Positions 29,559 through 41,149 of a stretch of 64,000 bases of DNA are shown here, one piece after another. The stretch is from Aculops lycopersici (lineage: Eukaryota; Arthropoda; Arachnida; Trombidiformes; Eriophyidae). Position numbers and translations under genes: made by a program. The stretch spans positions 4,582,451 through 4,646,450 of the forward strand of contig WNKI01000001.1 of NCBI GenBank assembly GCA_015350385.1, in the 5' to 3' direction. How positions within the stretch are numbered: position 1 is the stretch's first letter; each line of letters begins with the position of its first letter. The notes beneath the pieces were generated by a model. It did not search any database and was not told where the DNA came from. It saw only the letters and a list, made by a program, of their open reading frames with translations.

Positions 29559-32313
29559 AATTGGGTGGCCGCCTGATATTCTGACCAACAGAAAAAATTA
29601 ACTTGATTTAGAAAAACTTACCTTGTATTTGTATTTATCTCTGATGCATCATTTATATTAAAACTTGAAGCTTGAATCTTGACCCAAAGTCAACTTTTGT
29701 TTTGTTTCCTATCACTTCAATTTTAAATCTTGCCACTTGCTCCCACTTCTTACCGATTGCTTGATGACATTTGATTGATGAACTCTTGATTTGATAACCA
29801 AAAAAAACCGGATGAACACCTTTATTCTGAGTGATTTCCTCCCATCGGCGAGGTTTAATTTTGCAATATTTCTCCCAATCGCAAATTCAAATGGACATTC
29901 AACACACAAGCACACAAACTCGAAGTCTCAGGTGTATTGCGTTTCCCAGTTTCAAGTGACAGAGGACTCAGCGGCAGCACTACGCTGAAGCAACCCGTTG
30001 GTTAACCCTATCGCGCATGCGTCCGCTCGATCAACAGGCGGTCGTCGAATCGCAAGTGAGCGACTGCAGTGGCAACCACAACCACCACTCTCCCCTCTGT
30101 CAAGACTCTCAACAACCAAGTCCGTTATGTAACATCAAGTTGATGGACTGCATTAAATTACGTAAACATTTCAATGTTGCTGCCACTCGATAACCTATCC
30201 ACGCCCAAGCCACTGGCATCCTTGATCACGAGCGTTCTCTTGAATCTCATCGACTTTTGTATGAGTTCACAACTTTCCCTTGTTTTCATCTCCATTGACC
30301 AGCACAATCGAATCTTATTTAGTGGAGGGACAATGCAAAGGTCGATGTTCTTTTGGAGTTCTTTTAAAGAGGGACGTTCGTGATGGGAACAAAACTGTCA
30401 ACGAGCTAGGGAAAATTTAAACTTTTCGAAGCTTCGGATCGATAGCAAGCTCAAATCACCAGTTCCAATTCAAATTACGACACAGTGAGATAGCAAACTC
30501 ACGCGATCCAATTGATTCGATCGATCTTTCATGGTAACCAAGATTAAACTCTCTCACACGCAAAATCTAGCTTCGGTTCTGTTGTCACCAGCTACTGATC
30601 GGCTAGTTCAATGTTGAGTTGGAGACAAGCCACGAGGTCATCGTAGGTGAAGGATAGTATAAGCACCCGGCGGCAATGGACAGAGAGATGGATAAATCAC
30701 AGGTGGATGGTTCCAAACATGATCCATCAATCGAAAGTGCTTCGCATATCGAAAACTTGTAGCTTAGCGAGAAGGTTGGTGATTTCCAAACTCCCACCAG
30801 GACCATCATGAGGTCGCCTCTCTCTAGTCAAAGGTTAACCTTTATTTCCACACGATGCAAAGAGGATGGAGAGTTCGACTTTCATTGGGCTGTATGCTAC
30901 CAAATCGACGTCACCATGGATGCCGCCTCCTGGGTTAGCGGGAATGCTATTGGAAGAACAAAAGATCGTCGATATTCTAAAGAGGAGAGAGAGAGACCAA
31001 TGATGTTGTTAGAAGAAGAAGGAGCACAGAGCCACACATCACTTCATAAAGCTAGCAGCCATAATTGTGTCAGATTTTGGACTTTGCAACGACGACTTAA
31101 CAATGAGCATGCTAGCGTGTGATGTATTATATGTAAGATGCAGGAGCAAAATATGTTGGTATGCGCATTTTGTAAAACATTATCAGGTATCCTGGAGAGT
31201 TGGCGAGTCATTCCCGAATTTTTCCCGAACTGGCAAGATGATGATTACGATGCTGATGTTGTTGTTGCTGCTGCTGCTGTTGCCGTCATATCCAAGTCCA
31301 CGGGCGACCCGTTAACACCTCGCGAGATTTGCGACTGCTCGAGTGTGGCCATCACAGATGCCGCTTGTCGTCTGGACATCCAGCAACAAGCTCAAAGCTT
31401 TCAGTTGGATAGTTGAAGAAGAGTCTTGAGATTTGAAGATCCAATAACTTTGCCTGTCGGTGGTATTCTTATGGCCACTTTCATTTTTCTTCTTATTATC
31501 GATCAGCCGGCTCTCGAGTTAATCGTCAACTAGCAATACCCGAGGCGGCGATTATGACGCCACTAAGGCCAACATTTCATTGCAGCGTCTCAAGGATTTC
31601 GAGACTTTCAAGTTGTTACCGTTAGCCGAATTGCGGCAGCGCCAATGTGATTGTTTTTATTGTGATTGACAGCGAGCAAAACGTCGTAAGTTTGTTGTTA
31701 TTATTGTTGTTGCTGTTGCTGTTAAGGGTTCACAGACGCAACCGGTGGTTGGCCCTCGTGATACCGTTATGGCCACCACCGCCGCTTCAGAATGCACCTC
31801 CGCCACAGAGAGTCAACCTAGCGTAGATGCGGCGGCAGCCACACACCACCGATGGCACCAACGCCATGCACTTGGGACGCCGCTGCAGGCTGCAGCAGCG
31901 AGTGAGGGCGATGGCCGCGTGGCGCCGCTGCGGCGCTACGTGAGCGAGCACCAACGACAAAGGCGCCAGTGGTGCAAAACTACAACATTGGCCGCGAAAG
32001 AAAGTATTGGCAGAGAGGGAGAGAAAAAACACGCAGTTGCGGCGTCGTTTATAGCATTGCAGATTGAAGCGTTTTAATTTCTGGCGCTAACACACGCATA
32101 GTCTCTATGATTGACAAAACTTGCGTCTCTCAATAACAATGAGAGCTTATTTGAGACCACCAACTTAATATCCTTTAACCTGATATTATCATTATTATTA
32201 GTGGTATAATGAAATAACTATTGTTTATATTTTCTCAGTTTAAATCCACTGGAACATATATATCAATTATTTAAATCTAATCAATAATATTTTCGACACC
32301 GTCGTCCCCCAAG
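29559..32313. other. Intergenic between P450 and SETD1
   Basis: 2.75 kb with no recognisable gene. A GTT/GCT-type run sits near 31257-31284, and a GC-rich patch at 31790-31970 (with CTGCAGGCTGCAG) opens chance frames on both strands, including 31745-32077 plus. Some of it is probably the P450 3' flank and the SETD1 promoter. Confidence 0.5.
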
Positions 32314-34587
32314 ATGGAAGGATACAAGACTGAGGATCCTCGATCCAAAAGTATCAAGTATTCCAACTCGGGACGGTCCAGATTCAACCAGGAACAGTTT
32401 GATTTTGCACCAACAAAATTCATCATCGATTCCAACTATATCGGCGAACCGCCACATATTCAAGTTGGAATTGTCAATCTTAACGACAATATTAACGAAG
32501 ATTTCCTCAGTAAAGACTTGTCAAAATTAGGCCAGATTAGGATGTTACAAATAGTAAGGAATCCTTATACACACCAGCACATGGGTTTAGCTAAAGTGGA
32601 ATTCGAGGACACCACTGCGGCCAGCCTTTGTGTTTCGAATTTTAATGGCAAACATCTAATGGGAAAGCAGTTGCAAGTTTTCATTGATGTTAGATTTAAA
32701 GTCATCGAGAAGATCAAGGATAATAAGCTACATTCCAAGCCACAAACCACCATCACCCAATTGGTCTCGCCTAAACCAACCAATTCAGTTCATCCCAACC
32801 CAGTTTTGCATCTAAATTCAGAATACCTCTTAGTCACACCAAGCTCAATTAGCTCCTCAGCCACAGCAACACCCGAGCCAGCCAAGCGGCTTAAATTAGA
32901 AGATCGCATAGCGCAAATATTAAAAAAGCCCAAATATTCTCATAATCCAGTCAACAATCCTACTATCCCACCCCCATCAATTAACCACTTCAAACCTCTA
33001 AACACCCATCATCAAGAGCCATACCACCCCGACAATAGGCAACAGCATTTTAATGATCACCGCAATGAGAATAAACCTGAAGAAGCCTCCATCGACGAGG
33101 ATGAAGATGATTGGAATGAGAAACCTGAGCCACTAGCAGTAACCTTTCAAGCCATGGACGAGGAGAGTATTATGTCACAAGTTACTGACTATGGTAACAA
33201 AGTTCTAGATCAGGATTTCTTCAATGTTATCTTCTCAAATGTTATGAAAAAGTTAAAAGAACACATCGGCTTCCCTACACTTGAGAAATCTCAGAATGCC
33301 TATAGGAAGAGACGAGATGAAGAGAAACGTAGAGCCGAGCAAGAACGAAACGACCGAGAGAATCAACGACGATTGGAGAGAATCTACATGAATAGATATC
33401 GCAGCAACACCAGCCAAAATGTCGCACCAAGGCCTAAGTTGAATATCATCCGTCAAAGAATGCCTGTTGCCGATGAGAACAAGGCTCCTCGAGATGATGA
33501 TTCACCTCTTGCACCAGTCAATAGATCTTCCCACATTCTACTAAAAAGCGAAGAGTCATCGATTAAGAGCAGCAGCTCTGACTTGGAGACCATTTCTTCC
33601 AGCGAATCCTCTCGCGAATCCTCACCAAGCCCATCACCACGCGAATCTTATCGTGAATATCATGAACCAGAGCAACCAGTAGAACCTGAACCTCCAGTCA
33701 TCAAACAAGATCTGCTGCCTAGGAGGACTGAAGAGGAGAAGAATCGTATGTTGAACGATCTACACGGATCTATTAGTGAAGAAGACCTCAAGTATCTCAA
33801 AATCGTTCATGAACGAGAAAGTGAGAAGAACAAGAATCACGAAGTATTCCATCCGTTCGGTTCAGATTACGCCAACAAAACCCACCTGAAGAAATTAGTT
33901 ATCGAGGGTAAAGCAGGCGGTCATCCAGATTGGTGGCATGGATGCTCAAGATGTGATATCATTAATGTACAATCTAAAGCCAAGGAAGAAGAGGAAACCG
34001 ACTATCAGGAATTGACGACTGCACCTATCAAGTCCAATGTGATACAGGTAGGCCCATCATCTCGAAGAGACAATAGAGGTGATCAGAGGCGTATCGCTGC
34101 TTTAAATGCCGACTTAGGTTCAGAGTTCATCAAAATGTATACCACTAATACCCTACAAATGCGCGCCAAGAATCTCAGATTTTCTCGTAGTAAGATCCAC
34201 AAATGGGGTCTATTCGCTTGCGAGAAGATTGCTAATGGCGATGCCGTGATTGAATATGTCGGCGAAAAGATTCGACCTTCACTCGCCGATCATCGTGAGA
34301 AGAATCTGCCAACTCACGAAGGTAGCTCTTACTTCTTCCGAGTCGACCATGATGTCATCGACGCAACTCTCAAAGGAAACAAAGCTCGATTCATCAATCA
34401 CAGCTGCAATCCAAACTGCATCGCCAGAGTTATCAAACACGATAACGGCTCCAACTCTATCGTTATCTATGCAAAACAAGCCATCCAAGAGGACGAAGAA
34501 ATCACGTATGACTACAAATTTCCACGCGAGGAGAACAAAATCCGTTGTATGTGTAAGGCACCAAATTGTCAGAAATATCTCAATTAA
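32314..34587 (+). CDS. SETD1: SETD1-type histone H3K4 methyltransferase, compact form
   Basis: 757 residues, intronless. Catalytic subunit of the COMPASS complex, methylating H3 lysine 4 in chromatin. Order: an RRM (about 45-125, HIQVGIVNLND...LAKVEFED), a disordered Ser/Pro/charged middle, N-SET (about 475-610) with a WDR5-binding Win-like GCSRCD, and SET (about 620-742) with KWGLFA, EYVGEKIR, RFINHSCNPNC and EITYDYKFP. The post-SET CMCKAPNCQKYLN has the zinc cysteines. Family members are usually 1300-2000 residues, so this one is strongly shortened while keeping every signature domain. It is tail-to-tail with mS31; the two stops are about 80 bp apart. Confidence 0.93.
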   Translation: MEGYKTEDPRSKSIKYSNSGRSRFNQEQFDFAPTKFIIDSNYIGEPPHIQVGIVNLNDNINEDFLSKDLSKLGQIRMLQIVRNPYTHQHMGLAKVEFEDTTAASLCVSNFNGKHLMGKQLQVFIDVRFKVIEKIKDNKLHSKPQTTITQLVSPKPTNSVHPNPVLHLNSEYLLVTPSSISSSATATPEPAKRLKLEDRIAQILKKPKYSHNPVNNPTIPPPSINHFKPLNTHHQEPYHPDNRQQHFNDHRNENKPEEASIDEDEDDWNEKPEPLAVTFQAMDEESIMSQVTDYGNKVLDQDFFNVIFSNVMKKLKEHIGFPTLEKSQNAYRKRRDEEKRRAEQERNDRENQRRLERIYMNRYRSNTSQNVAPRPKLNIIRQRMPVADENKAPRDDDSPLAPVNRSSHILLKSEESSIKSSSSDLETISSSESSRESSPSPSPRESYREYHEPEQPVEPEPPVIKQDLLPRRTEEEKNRMLNDLHGSISEEDLKYLKIVHERESEKNKNHEVFHPFGSDYANKTHLKKLVIEGKAGGHPDWWHGCSRCDIINVQSKAKEEEETDYQELTTAPIKSNVIQVGPSSRRDNRGDQRRIAALNADLGSEFIKMYTTNTLQMRAKNLRFSRSKIHKWGLFACEKIANGDAVIEYVGEKIRPSLADHREKNLPTHEGSSYFFRVDHDVIDATLKGNKARFINHSCNPNCIARVIKHDNGSNSIVIYAKQAIQEDEEITYDYKFPREENKIRCMCKAPNCQKYLN

Positions 34588-34654
34588 ATTTGACCCTCAA
34601 CTAGCCCTTGAGAGAAGTTTTAGAAGACATTGTAAATGATTGAAATAATATATC

Positions 34655-34660
34655 TTTATT
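34655..34660 (-). terminator. Poly(A) signal for mS31
   Basis: AATAAA on the minus strand, 8 nt beyond the mS31 stop and inside the short gap to SETD1. Confidence 0.6.
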
Positions 34661-34667
34661 TAACAAA

Positions 34668-35312
34668 CTAAATATCTATTCCTGACTGCTTGTATGTCTC
34701 ACGCTTACCATCGAAATAATCCTTGTAGAATTTGATAACTTCATGTTTTCTTTCAACCGTCACGTAAGGATTCTTGGCCAGCCCCGACATCACATGCCTC
34801 ATAAGGTTCTGTATGAATTCTACCTTGGGAAATTCTTCGAGCTTATCGTCTAGAAACACATGATCCTCAAAGGGCACTTCTTTCTCCATCATACCTTGTT
34901 CGTTATCTATAGGAAATTGCCATAGTTTACCCTGCTCGGTGAGCTGTATCATCTCCTCAAACCCGTTGAATGGCAATCCAGCCGAGATAGATTGTAGTTC
35001 ATGCTCTCTTAACCTGCTCCAAATATTGAGATCATCCTGCCTGAGCTCATCTTTTGAAAACTCTGGATTTGTTGCATAATTGAATAGATCAGAGTGGCCG
35101 AAGGTCTTAAAATGTCTATCGATGCCTGAATTTTCCTGCTTCCTCATGTTAGAAATGATTCCTTGCAGTCGGCCAAGGGAACGACTTGGATTGGACTTCT
35201 TTTTCTTCACATTTTCTGGGGGCTGGTTAGAGGATCTTGTTGTGGTTGTTCTTATGGAGGTCCGAGCAAGAACTCTCGGTAGTCGGGCGAATAAAACTGC
35301 TGGGTTATTCAT
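34668..35312 (-). CDS. MRPS31: Mitochondrial small ribosomal subunit protein mS31 (MRPS31)
   Basis: 214 residues. The N-terminus (MNNPAVLFARLPRVLARTS) is Arg-rich and amphipathic, a mitochondrial presequence. The C-terminal half carries the family's conserved block: NGFEEMIQLTEQGKLWQFPI, DHVFLDDKLEEFP, LAKNPYVTVERKHE and a final FYKDYFDGKRETYK. Shorter than the human protein (about 395) because the low-complexity N-terminal part is reduced. Structural component of the mitoribosome. Confidence 0.92.
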   Translation of the reverse strand: MNNPAVLFARLPRVLARTSIRTTTTRSSNQPPENVKKKKSNPSRSLGRLQGIISNMRKQENSGIDRHFKTFGHSDLFNYATNPEFSKDELRQDDLNIWSRLREHELQSISAGLPFNGFEEMIQLTEQGKLWQFPIDNEQGMMEKEVPFEDHVFLDDKLEEFPKVEFIQNLMRHVMSGLAKNPYVTVERKHEVIKFYKDYFDGKRETYKQSGIDI

Positions 35313-35588
35313 GATATACTAGATGATAATAGAGATTTGTTTAAGTCAAAGTAGAAACATCGCTTCATAAACAAAGTCACATGTTCATTGGAGTGCGCAG
35401 GTTCCATGAGTGCTCTCACGCTAGCTTCATTTTTGAGTTTGATTTGCTTTCTGCTGGCCATGAAGCCCATTTAGAATTTCAGCAGAACAGGTCTTGAAAT
35501 ACGTGTAAAATTTTGATTGATTCTCTTATCAGGGTTGGAACCGAAACATTGACTATACCAGATCAAATTCGTTTGTCAGATTTGTGAT

Positions 35589-36014
35589 TCAGTTCAGATT
35601 TCTCTTGCTGAGTCCTACTAAACCCAGAGCCAGATTAAAGGTGGGATCATCTCTAACCGACGACTTTTCTGCTTTGCCCAGATTGGTCTTCAAACGATTC
35701 AGGCTTTGTGCGAGAATTTCCTTTCTGTTTCCACCTAAGTCAGCTTCCTTCAACGCTTTGTCGACAATCCTATGGGTGTCTTCGCCCGCGACAGACTTGA
35801 TCATTGAATTTACGGCGGTGTCCTTTAGAATGTTAATTAGACTATCGTATTCTTTAGTAGAACGAATTGGAGCTGGACTTGAATCTGTAGGTCCGCCAAT
35901 TTCTTTCTTGATCAAAGAAACGGAGTCCTTGATGTCTTCACACTTGTTAATCATGATGCTCAAGACAGATGGTGACTGGCCCCCACATGTTGGATTTTGG
36001 TCCTCTAGATCCAT
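35589..36014 (-). CDS. Small hypothetical protein, 141 residues
   Basis: Clean ATG frame, Lys/Glu/Ser-rich, no signal peptide or membrane helix. Predicted mostly helical (DIKDSVSLIKKEIGG; EYDSLINILKDTAVNSMIKSV; RKEILAQSLNRLKTNL), ending TFNLALGLVGLSKRN. No family recognised. It lies 276 bp upstream of mS31 on the same strand. A real gene is likely from length and composition, but nothing about function can be said. Confidence 0.6.
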   Translation of the reverse strand: MDLEDQNPTCGGQSPSVLSIMINKCEDIKDSVSLIKKEIGGPTDSSPAPIRSTKEYDSLINILKDTAVNSMIKSVAGEDTHRIVDKALKEADLGGNRKEILAQSLNRLKTNLGKAEKSSVRDDPTFNLALGLVGLSKRNLN

Positions 36015-37096
36015 GGTAGTTTCAGATTTGATAAAAATTATTGATTTTGAACATTTATCCAGCCGAACAAGTGAATCTGTTCAATTTTTCAGCAACTCCT
36101 CTATATACCCGCGACCTGAACAAGAACTGAACAGAATTGGACTATCCCACTTGGCGCTGACTGTGTAAGAAAATGGCAGTCTTCTTACATAGTGGGTAAG
36201 TTGCTTTCCTAGCACTGAGGTCGGTGGATAGTACATTCATCCATGACAATTAACATTCGTCAAATTTCTTACCTCCAAAAGCAAGCAGCTCTCACCTTGA
36301 CTTCCCTATTGTTACCCACTGTTTGACAAACAACTCTTTATCCTAAAGCTATTATACGCTGTAACATTCAACATCTTGCTGAATGGTACAAGTAAGGTCA
36401 GCTGTCGTTTGTAGCATCTTGTATGGTCGAAGCTACCAACTCTCTTGATCCTCTGAGGGTGGTCATTTATGTGAGACGTCAGTTGCAACCGATTTTATAG
36501 TAAAACTAATCATACGGGCTAGATGACAGAATTTTGTCATCAGACTGGAGTTGTTTATGTCTGGTAGTCTCATCAACTGCATCCAGTTTGGGGTAGATTG
36601 TTATATTATATCCGGATGTTACTGTTGCACACTTCATATTTTTCCTCTAGAGACTCAAGTGAAATTGTTGCAAAATATAGTCAAAGGCAACAAATAGTCA
36701 CAATTTTCATTGAGACTCTACGTACCACATGTCACCTCTATATCTTCAAGCTGGAAACGGTGTGTGCCAGCAACAGCTCTGGATTCGAATTTTGAAAAGC
36801 ACATTAAAATAAAAAACAGCGAGAGTGAAACATTTGGCGCACCCTTTCTGGTCCCCAGCGCGCAACAATTCTCTGACCGTCACATGAACTGGTGATTGCA
36901 TTGCGATCGTTACAGGCGGCGAGCGAACTTATGAAAAATTCGCTCGGTGAAGAGTGTCGATTTTTTTGTCCTCCGCGTTAACTCTATGTAAGATTTCACT
37001 TCATTCCTGCTTTTGGAGTGAAGAAGGTTATATCGATCTCAATAAGTGTTCCGATATATTGTATAAATTGAAATTTATCACCGAGCTTCATTTGTC
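36015..37096. other. Intergenic (divergent promoter region)
   Basis: Separates the minus-strand hypothetical gene from the plus-strand coiled-coil gene. TATCGATC near 37033 is close to a DRE core. No RNA gene seen. Confidence 0.5.
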
Positions 37097-37843
37097 ATGA
37101 CAGATACGATCGACGTAAACGTTTTGTCGGAAATGACTAACAAGCGGTCCCATTTGCAAAGGATTCTTTGCGAAGTCCAGGAGGAGAGGGACAAGCATAT
37201 CAGCAAATTGGCTGAGATCAGAGAGACCAAGGACAAGGTAAGGAAACAAATATCAGCTGAGTCTAGAAAAGAGCATCAACTCAAGTTAGATCTTATTGAA
37301 ATAAAGGCTGAACTGAAGAAGGAGGCCGAATTGGAAAAGGATAGAGAGAGTAGGTTCGCGGAGCTAGATAAGGATATCTTTGATAAAATGCGACTCGCAA
37401 GATTCGAGGCAACCATGGAGGAGGTTAACCAGCGCTTTCAGGGAGCTATCAACTTTTATAATGAAGATAGCCTTCAAATAGAATACATGACAAAACATAA
37501 GTGTCTCTCAGATAGACGAGTTGAGCTCACAACTATTGAGAGCGAAATTCGAATTGTCAAGGAAAAGATTCAACGCAAAGAGGAGGAGAGGATCCGGGCT
37601 GAACAAGCCGAAAAAGAGCGCCAACGTCTCGAGGCGGAACGGGATAAGATAGTTGAGGAGGAAAGGAGGCGTCTCGAGCTTGAGCAACAAAGAGAACAAT
37701 ACCGACAAGAGCAACTTAAGGTCCAGGCCCTAGCCACACCAACTTCGGAGCTACTATCAAAGCCTCAACGTCCCTTTCTCGAAAGTCCAGCTGCGCGCGA
37801 CACCAAATCGACTGGATTTAATTTTTCGCAGTTCGATTGGTGA
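37097..37843 (+). CDS. Coiled-coil protein, unknown
   Basis: 248 residues, intronless. Nearly all of residues 10-210 are predicted heptad coiled coil rich in Lys, Glu, Arg and Gln (ERIRAEQAEKERQRLEAERD). A break near residues 100-130 contains FEATMEEVNQRFQGAINFY. The last 40 residues are less charged and end TGFNFSQFDW, possibly a short docking peptide. No signal peptide. I cannot place it in a family; structural, cytoskeletal or kinetochore roles are all possible. Confidence 0.75.
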   Translation: MTDTIDVNVLSEMTNKRSHLQRILCEVQEERDKHISKLAEIRETKDKVRKQISAESRKEHQLKLDLIEIKAELKKEAELEKDRESRFAELDKDIFDKMRLARFEATMEEVNQRFQGAINFYNEDSLQIEYMTKHKCLSDRRVELTTIESEIRIVKEKIQRKEEERIRAEQAEKERQRLEAERDKIVEEERRRLELEQQREQYRQEQLKVQALATPTSELLSKPQRPFLESPAARDTKSTGFNFSQFDW

Positions 37844-38280
37844 TCTTCTTCTTGGAATTTTGAGTATTAGTTTGTTGGTGATCATTATACTTGTACTATA
37901 TATCTAGCGAATATATCAATAAAATACACATTTGATAATAATTCAAATGGGCCACTAGTTACATAATTCTTGCGATTTCTGGAGCATTAGCAGAATGCAT
38001 CAATTTTTTTCATCCTTACTGTAGATGGTCTCTGAGCGTTATTGTGTGACGAAGTTGCACCGAGAATGTAAACACAAAGAACAAGTCTGAGAAGGAAAAT
38101 TGCAGAATTGCGTCTGTTTTTTAGGCATCCAACAAAACAAAGCTAGTTTCCAACGAAGATCCGCCAAACTAAATTATTACTCATTAGTGAAGCAGAATGG
38201 CAATCCTTTATCAGTAATTGATTTAGAAAACTAGTGTCGATATACGGATTTTGCTAAAGCACTAAATCGTAGATACAAAG
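37844..38280. other. Intergenic with poly(A) signal and RMND5 promoter
   Basis: AATAAA at 37918-37923 serves the coiled-coil gene. GTCGATATA near 38235 lies about 45 nt upstream of the RMND5 ATG. Confidence 0.5.
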
Positions 38281-39593
38281 ATGGACGCCATAAAGAGCGT
38301 CGAAAATGAAGTAGACAAAGTCTTGAGGCTCTTCTCCGATTGTCAAGAGAATAGCTCGAGCAAGATATCACACTTGATTGAATTGGTTAAAGCGGCTAAA
38401 AAGGAATTGATAGACTCGTCATCACGTAAGTATGATGCAAGAACAAAGACTTCAACTTGATTCCAATGTTACAAATAGATGACAATGTTATTCTAACCAT
38501 CCTCATTCTTCTCCAATATCTAACTAACCAAATTTTAGCTGATCAAACTGAGCTCAACTGCCGACAACAAGCCACCATCCAGAATATCTGTGATACTTTA
38601 CAGAAGGCTTGCTCCCAGATAACAAATTCGCACCGCGAACTACATATTCCAGTATCCAAGATTGGCAAAACAATTGACAAGAATTTTAATTCAGATTTTG
38701 CTTGTGCATCTGATGTTAATTTATTCAAAACACCAGAAAACGAAGAGCTCCTCAACAATGCAATCGCTCAACATTTTCTCAGTCAAGGTATGGCAAATGT
38801 TGCTAAAGACTTGATTCGGGAAGCAAGACTACCCGTTAGCATAAAAGAGTTCAACAAATTTGATGAAGTCGACTCTATTCTGACTGCACTTAGGAAGAAG
38901 GATGTCAGTCTGGTATTGAAATGGGCCATCGAGAATAGAGACAGGCTGAAAGAGCTCAAGAGTCCTCTGGAATTTAAAATACACCGATTGAATATCATCA
39001 ACTTGCTCAATCAGGGAATGGACAAGCAGAATGAGATCATCCAATATGCTCGTGAATATATGCAGAATCAATACCCAACCAATGAGGAGGAAACATTAGA
39101 ATTAAGTAAATTGATGGGGTGTCTTCTTTTCTTGAAAACAGGCCTCAAAGACACCCCCTATGAATCGTTCTTGGATCCGATGAACTATGATGAGATTGAA
39201 AATATATTTGTAAACAACGTTTGCACCTTGCTAGACATAGGCAGCAGTCCAATCTCAGTAGCAGTCAATGCAGGTTGCGTAGCCCTTCCTGCTCTTCTCA
39301 ATATTAGCCAAATTTTATCAAATCAAGGAGTTCGAGAGGTTTGGAACCTAAGAGAGGAGTTGCCTGTAGATATCGACCTTGGAAGAGAGTTACAATTTCA
39401 TTCAACTTTCTCGTGTCCAATTCTCAAACAGCAAAGTACGGAAATCAATCCACCGATGAAATTGATTTGTGGACATGTTATTAGTAAGGATGCGTTACAC
39501 AAAATAAGCGGTAGTAGCAATGCAAACAAACTCAAATGTCCATATTGTCCTGTGGAGCAATCAGTTTCGGACGCTGTTCAAGTCTACTTCTAA
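38281..39593 (+). CDS. RMND5A: E3 ubiquitin ligase RMND5 (GID/CTLH complex, Gid2)
   Basis: Two exons: 38281-38425 and 38539-39593, joined across a 113-nt intron (C|GTAAGTATG ... TTTTAG|CT), giving 399 residues against 391 in human RMND5A. The first exon supplies the N-terminus MDAIKSVENEVDKVLRLFSD, which matches the family start; the downstream frame alone lacks it. Then come LisH/CTLH/CRA helices (QHFLSQGMANVAKDLIREA; WAIENRDRLKELKSPLEFKI) and the degenerate C-terminal RING (SCPILKQQS, NPPMKLICGHVISKDALHKI, LKCPYCPVEQ). Pairs with MAEA as the catalytic core of the CTLH ligase. The close match to human along its length makes the call firm. Confidence 0.95.
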
Positions 39594-39721
39594 CAAGAGA
39601 GAAGAGAATATATTGGCTTACAAAATGCTACATAGATGATGGACATGGTTATACAATAGTACAATAGAGTTAAACACTAGATAATTTAATCTGTTTATAA
39701 TGTAAGATAGTAATTGGACAT

Positions 39722-40387
39722 TTAGTTGCCCTCTTGCTTGGACTTGATAAAGCCTCTCATCCGCTCCACAGCCTCGTCGTTGATCTCGCTGTACTTTGGA
39801 ATAGCCTCCTTGAGGCGCTTCAAGTAAGCACCCAATGCCTTGAACTCGCTGATGTCATATCCGCAAGCATCGGGAAATGAAAGAGTGGCGGCCATACTAA
39901 CATCAGCAATTGTCAAGTTGTCACCCAAGAAGAATTTGGTCTTGCCCTGCAGACCAGAGTCTAAATGTCCCAAAACCTCGCGGAATGCTTTCTCAGCCTC
40001 AGGATCAAGCTCCTTGACAGGGCCAAAAATCTTTGGTCGCAACAATTTTGAGCCGGTAGCAAAGATGGTACCTAGATCGTAATCTAAAAGTTCATCTATC
40101 TTGGCACGAGCCTTGGGTTCCTTTGGGTACAGGGTATTGTCAGCTGGCATGTACATGTTGGCCAGGTATCGAAGAATCGAGCGACTTTCGCCCATCTTAA
40201 AGTCACCATCTACAATAAACGGCACCTTGTGCATCGGATTGACCTTCAAATATTCCTCACCTAGATGTTCTTTCGCAAATAAATTCACGTATTGCTTCTC
40301 CAAAGTGACACCCGCAATTCCAGCAAGCATCTCCACAGCCCTGCATGGCGGGCTCTCTGGCATGTAATAGAATTTGATGGTTGGCAT
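39722..40387 (-). CDS. Glutathione S-transferase, delta/epsilon-like
   Basis: 221 residues. N-terminal thioredoxin-fold domain with the putative catalytic serine in MPESPPCRA (Ser12), the cis-proline region HKVPFIVDGDF, and the glutathione-binding GESRSILRYLA. All-helical C-domain with FFLGDNLTIADVSMAAT, the N-capping box/hydrophobic staple. These features and length fit insect/mite delta-class cytosolic GSTs, which conjugate glutathione to electrophiles. Divergently arranged with OST4. Confidence 0.92.
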   Translation of the reverse strand: MPTIKFYYMPESPPCRAVEMLAGIAGVTLEKQYVNLFAKEHLGEEYLKVNPMHKVPFIVDGDFKMGESRSILRYLANMYMPADNTLYPKEPKARAKIDELLDYDLGTIFATGSKLLRPKIFGPVKELDPEAEKAFREVLGHLDSGLQGKTKFFLGDNLTIADVSMAATLSFPDACGYDISEFKALGAYLKRLKEAIPKYSEINDEAVERMRGFIKSKQEGN

Positions 40388-41149
40388 TTTGATGAAACCG
40401 AAGATGAGGTTGATGTGCTAATCCGAGAAAGGTTGCTCGGTTTTAATTTACTTCTTTTGCAATTGCTTGTTGATCGAATGAAATTGCCCCGTTCAAGCAC
40501 AACCTATTTATACTGATATCGAGTCGGTTGTGAAGCTTCAATCGCACCTCTTGTAAGAGATAGAGTGCGTCACACTTGTGGTGGAAAGTTCTTGGTATTC
40601 GGTCTGTCACGAAGACTGTGAAAATCAAGATAACAGGTTTCCAAGTTACGAGTGCACTTTGAGGACTCTGCGATGGCCTTGTTTGCGCAACGCGCTTGTC
40701 GGCTCGTACAAAGGGTATACCTTTGCATTGAAGCTGGAGTCAAATAATTTGACTACCTGTCAAGTGGTGGTGCAACTTGCAAAACTCGCACGAACACTTC
40801 ACTCACGAACATTTAGCAACAGTCTAGGCATCAGAAAGAAAGTCAGTGAAGCAGATGGACGATAGTTTGGGAGTTTTGCACAACTTGTGAGGTAAGCTGC
40901 AGTTTAAATGTGAATCTGCGAAAGCAAGCCGGGGTCGCTGCGCTCGTTGTTGCAGTCGTGCTCCCAACGCACCAAGCCTGTGGCAATTATCACAACACGC
41001 CATAAGACTGCTCAGAAAACTCAAACAATTTCTCAAGATATGCTCCATCAAACTTCATTCCATCTATTCGATCTTATTGGAATAAAAAACAATTGATGTT
41101 AATAATTTAGAATCACGATATCATCAAGAGAAGCTGAAATTCATTGGAA
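40388..41149. other. Divergent intergenic region GST / OST4
   Basis: 762 bp with promoters for both genes. Frames at 40578-40865 (plus) and 40824-41051 (minus) have no recognisable product. Confidence 0.5.

Noticed and set aside
31745..32077. 110-codon plus-strand frame before SETD1
   Set aside because: Lies in a GC-rich patch with a competing antisense frame and no recognisable product.
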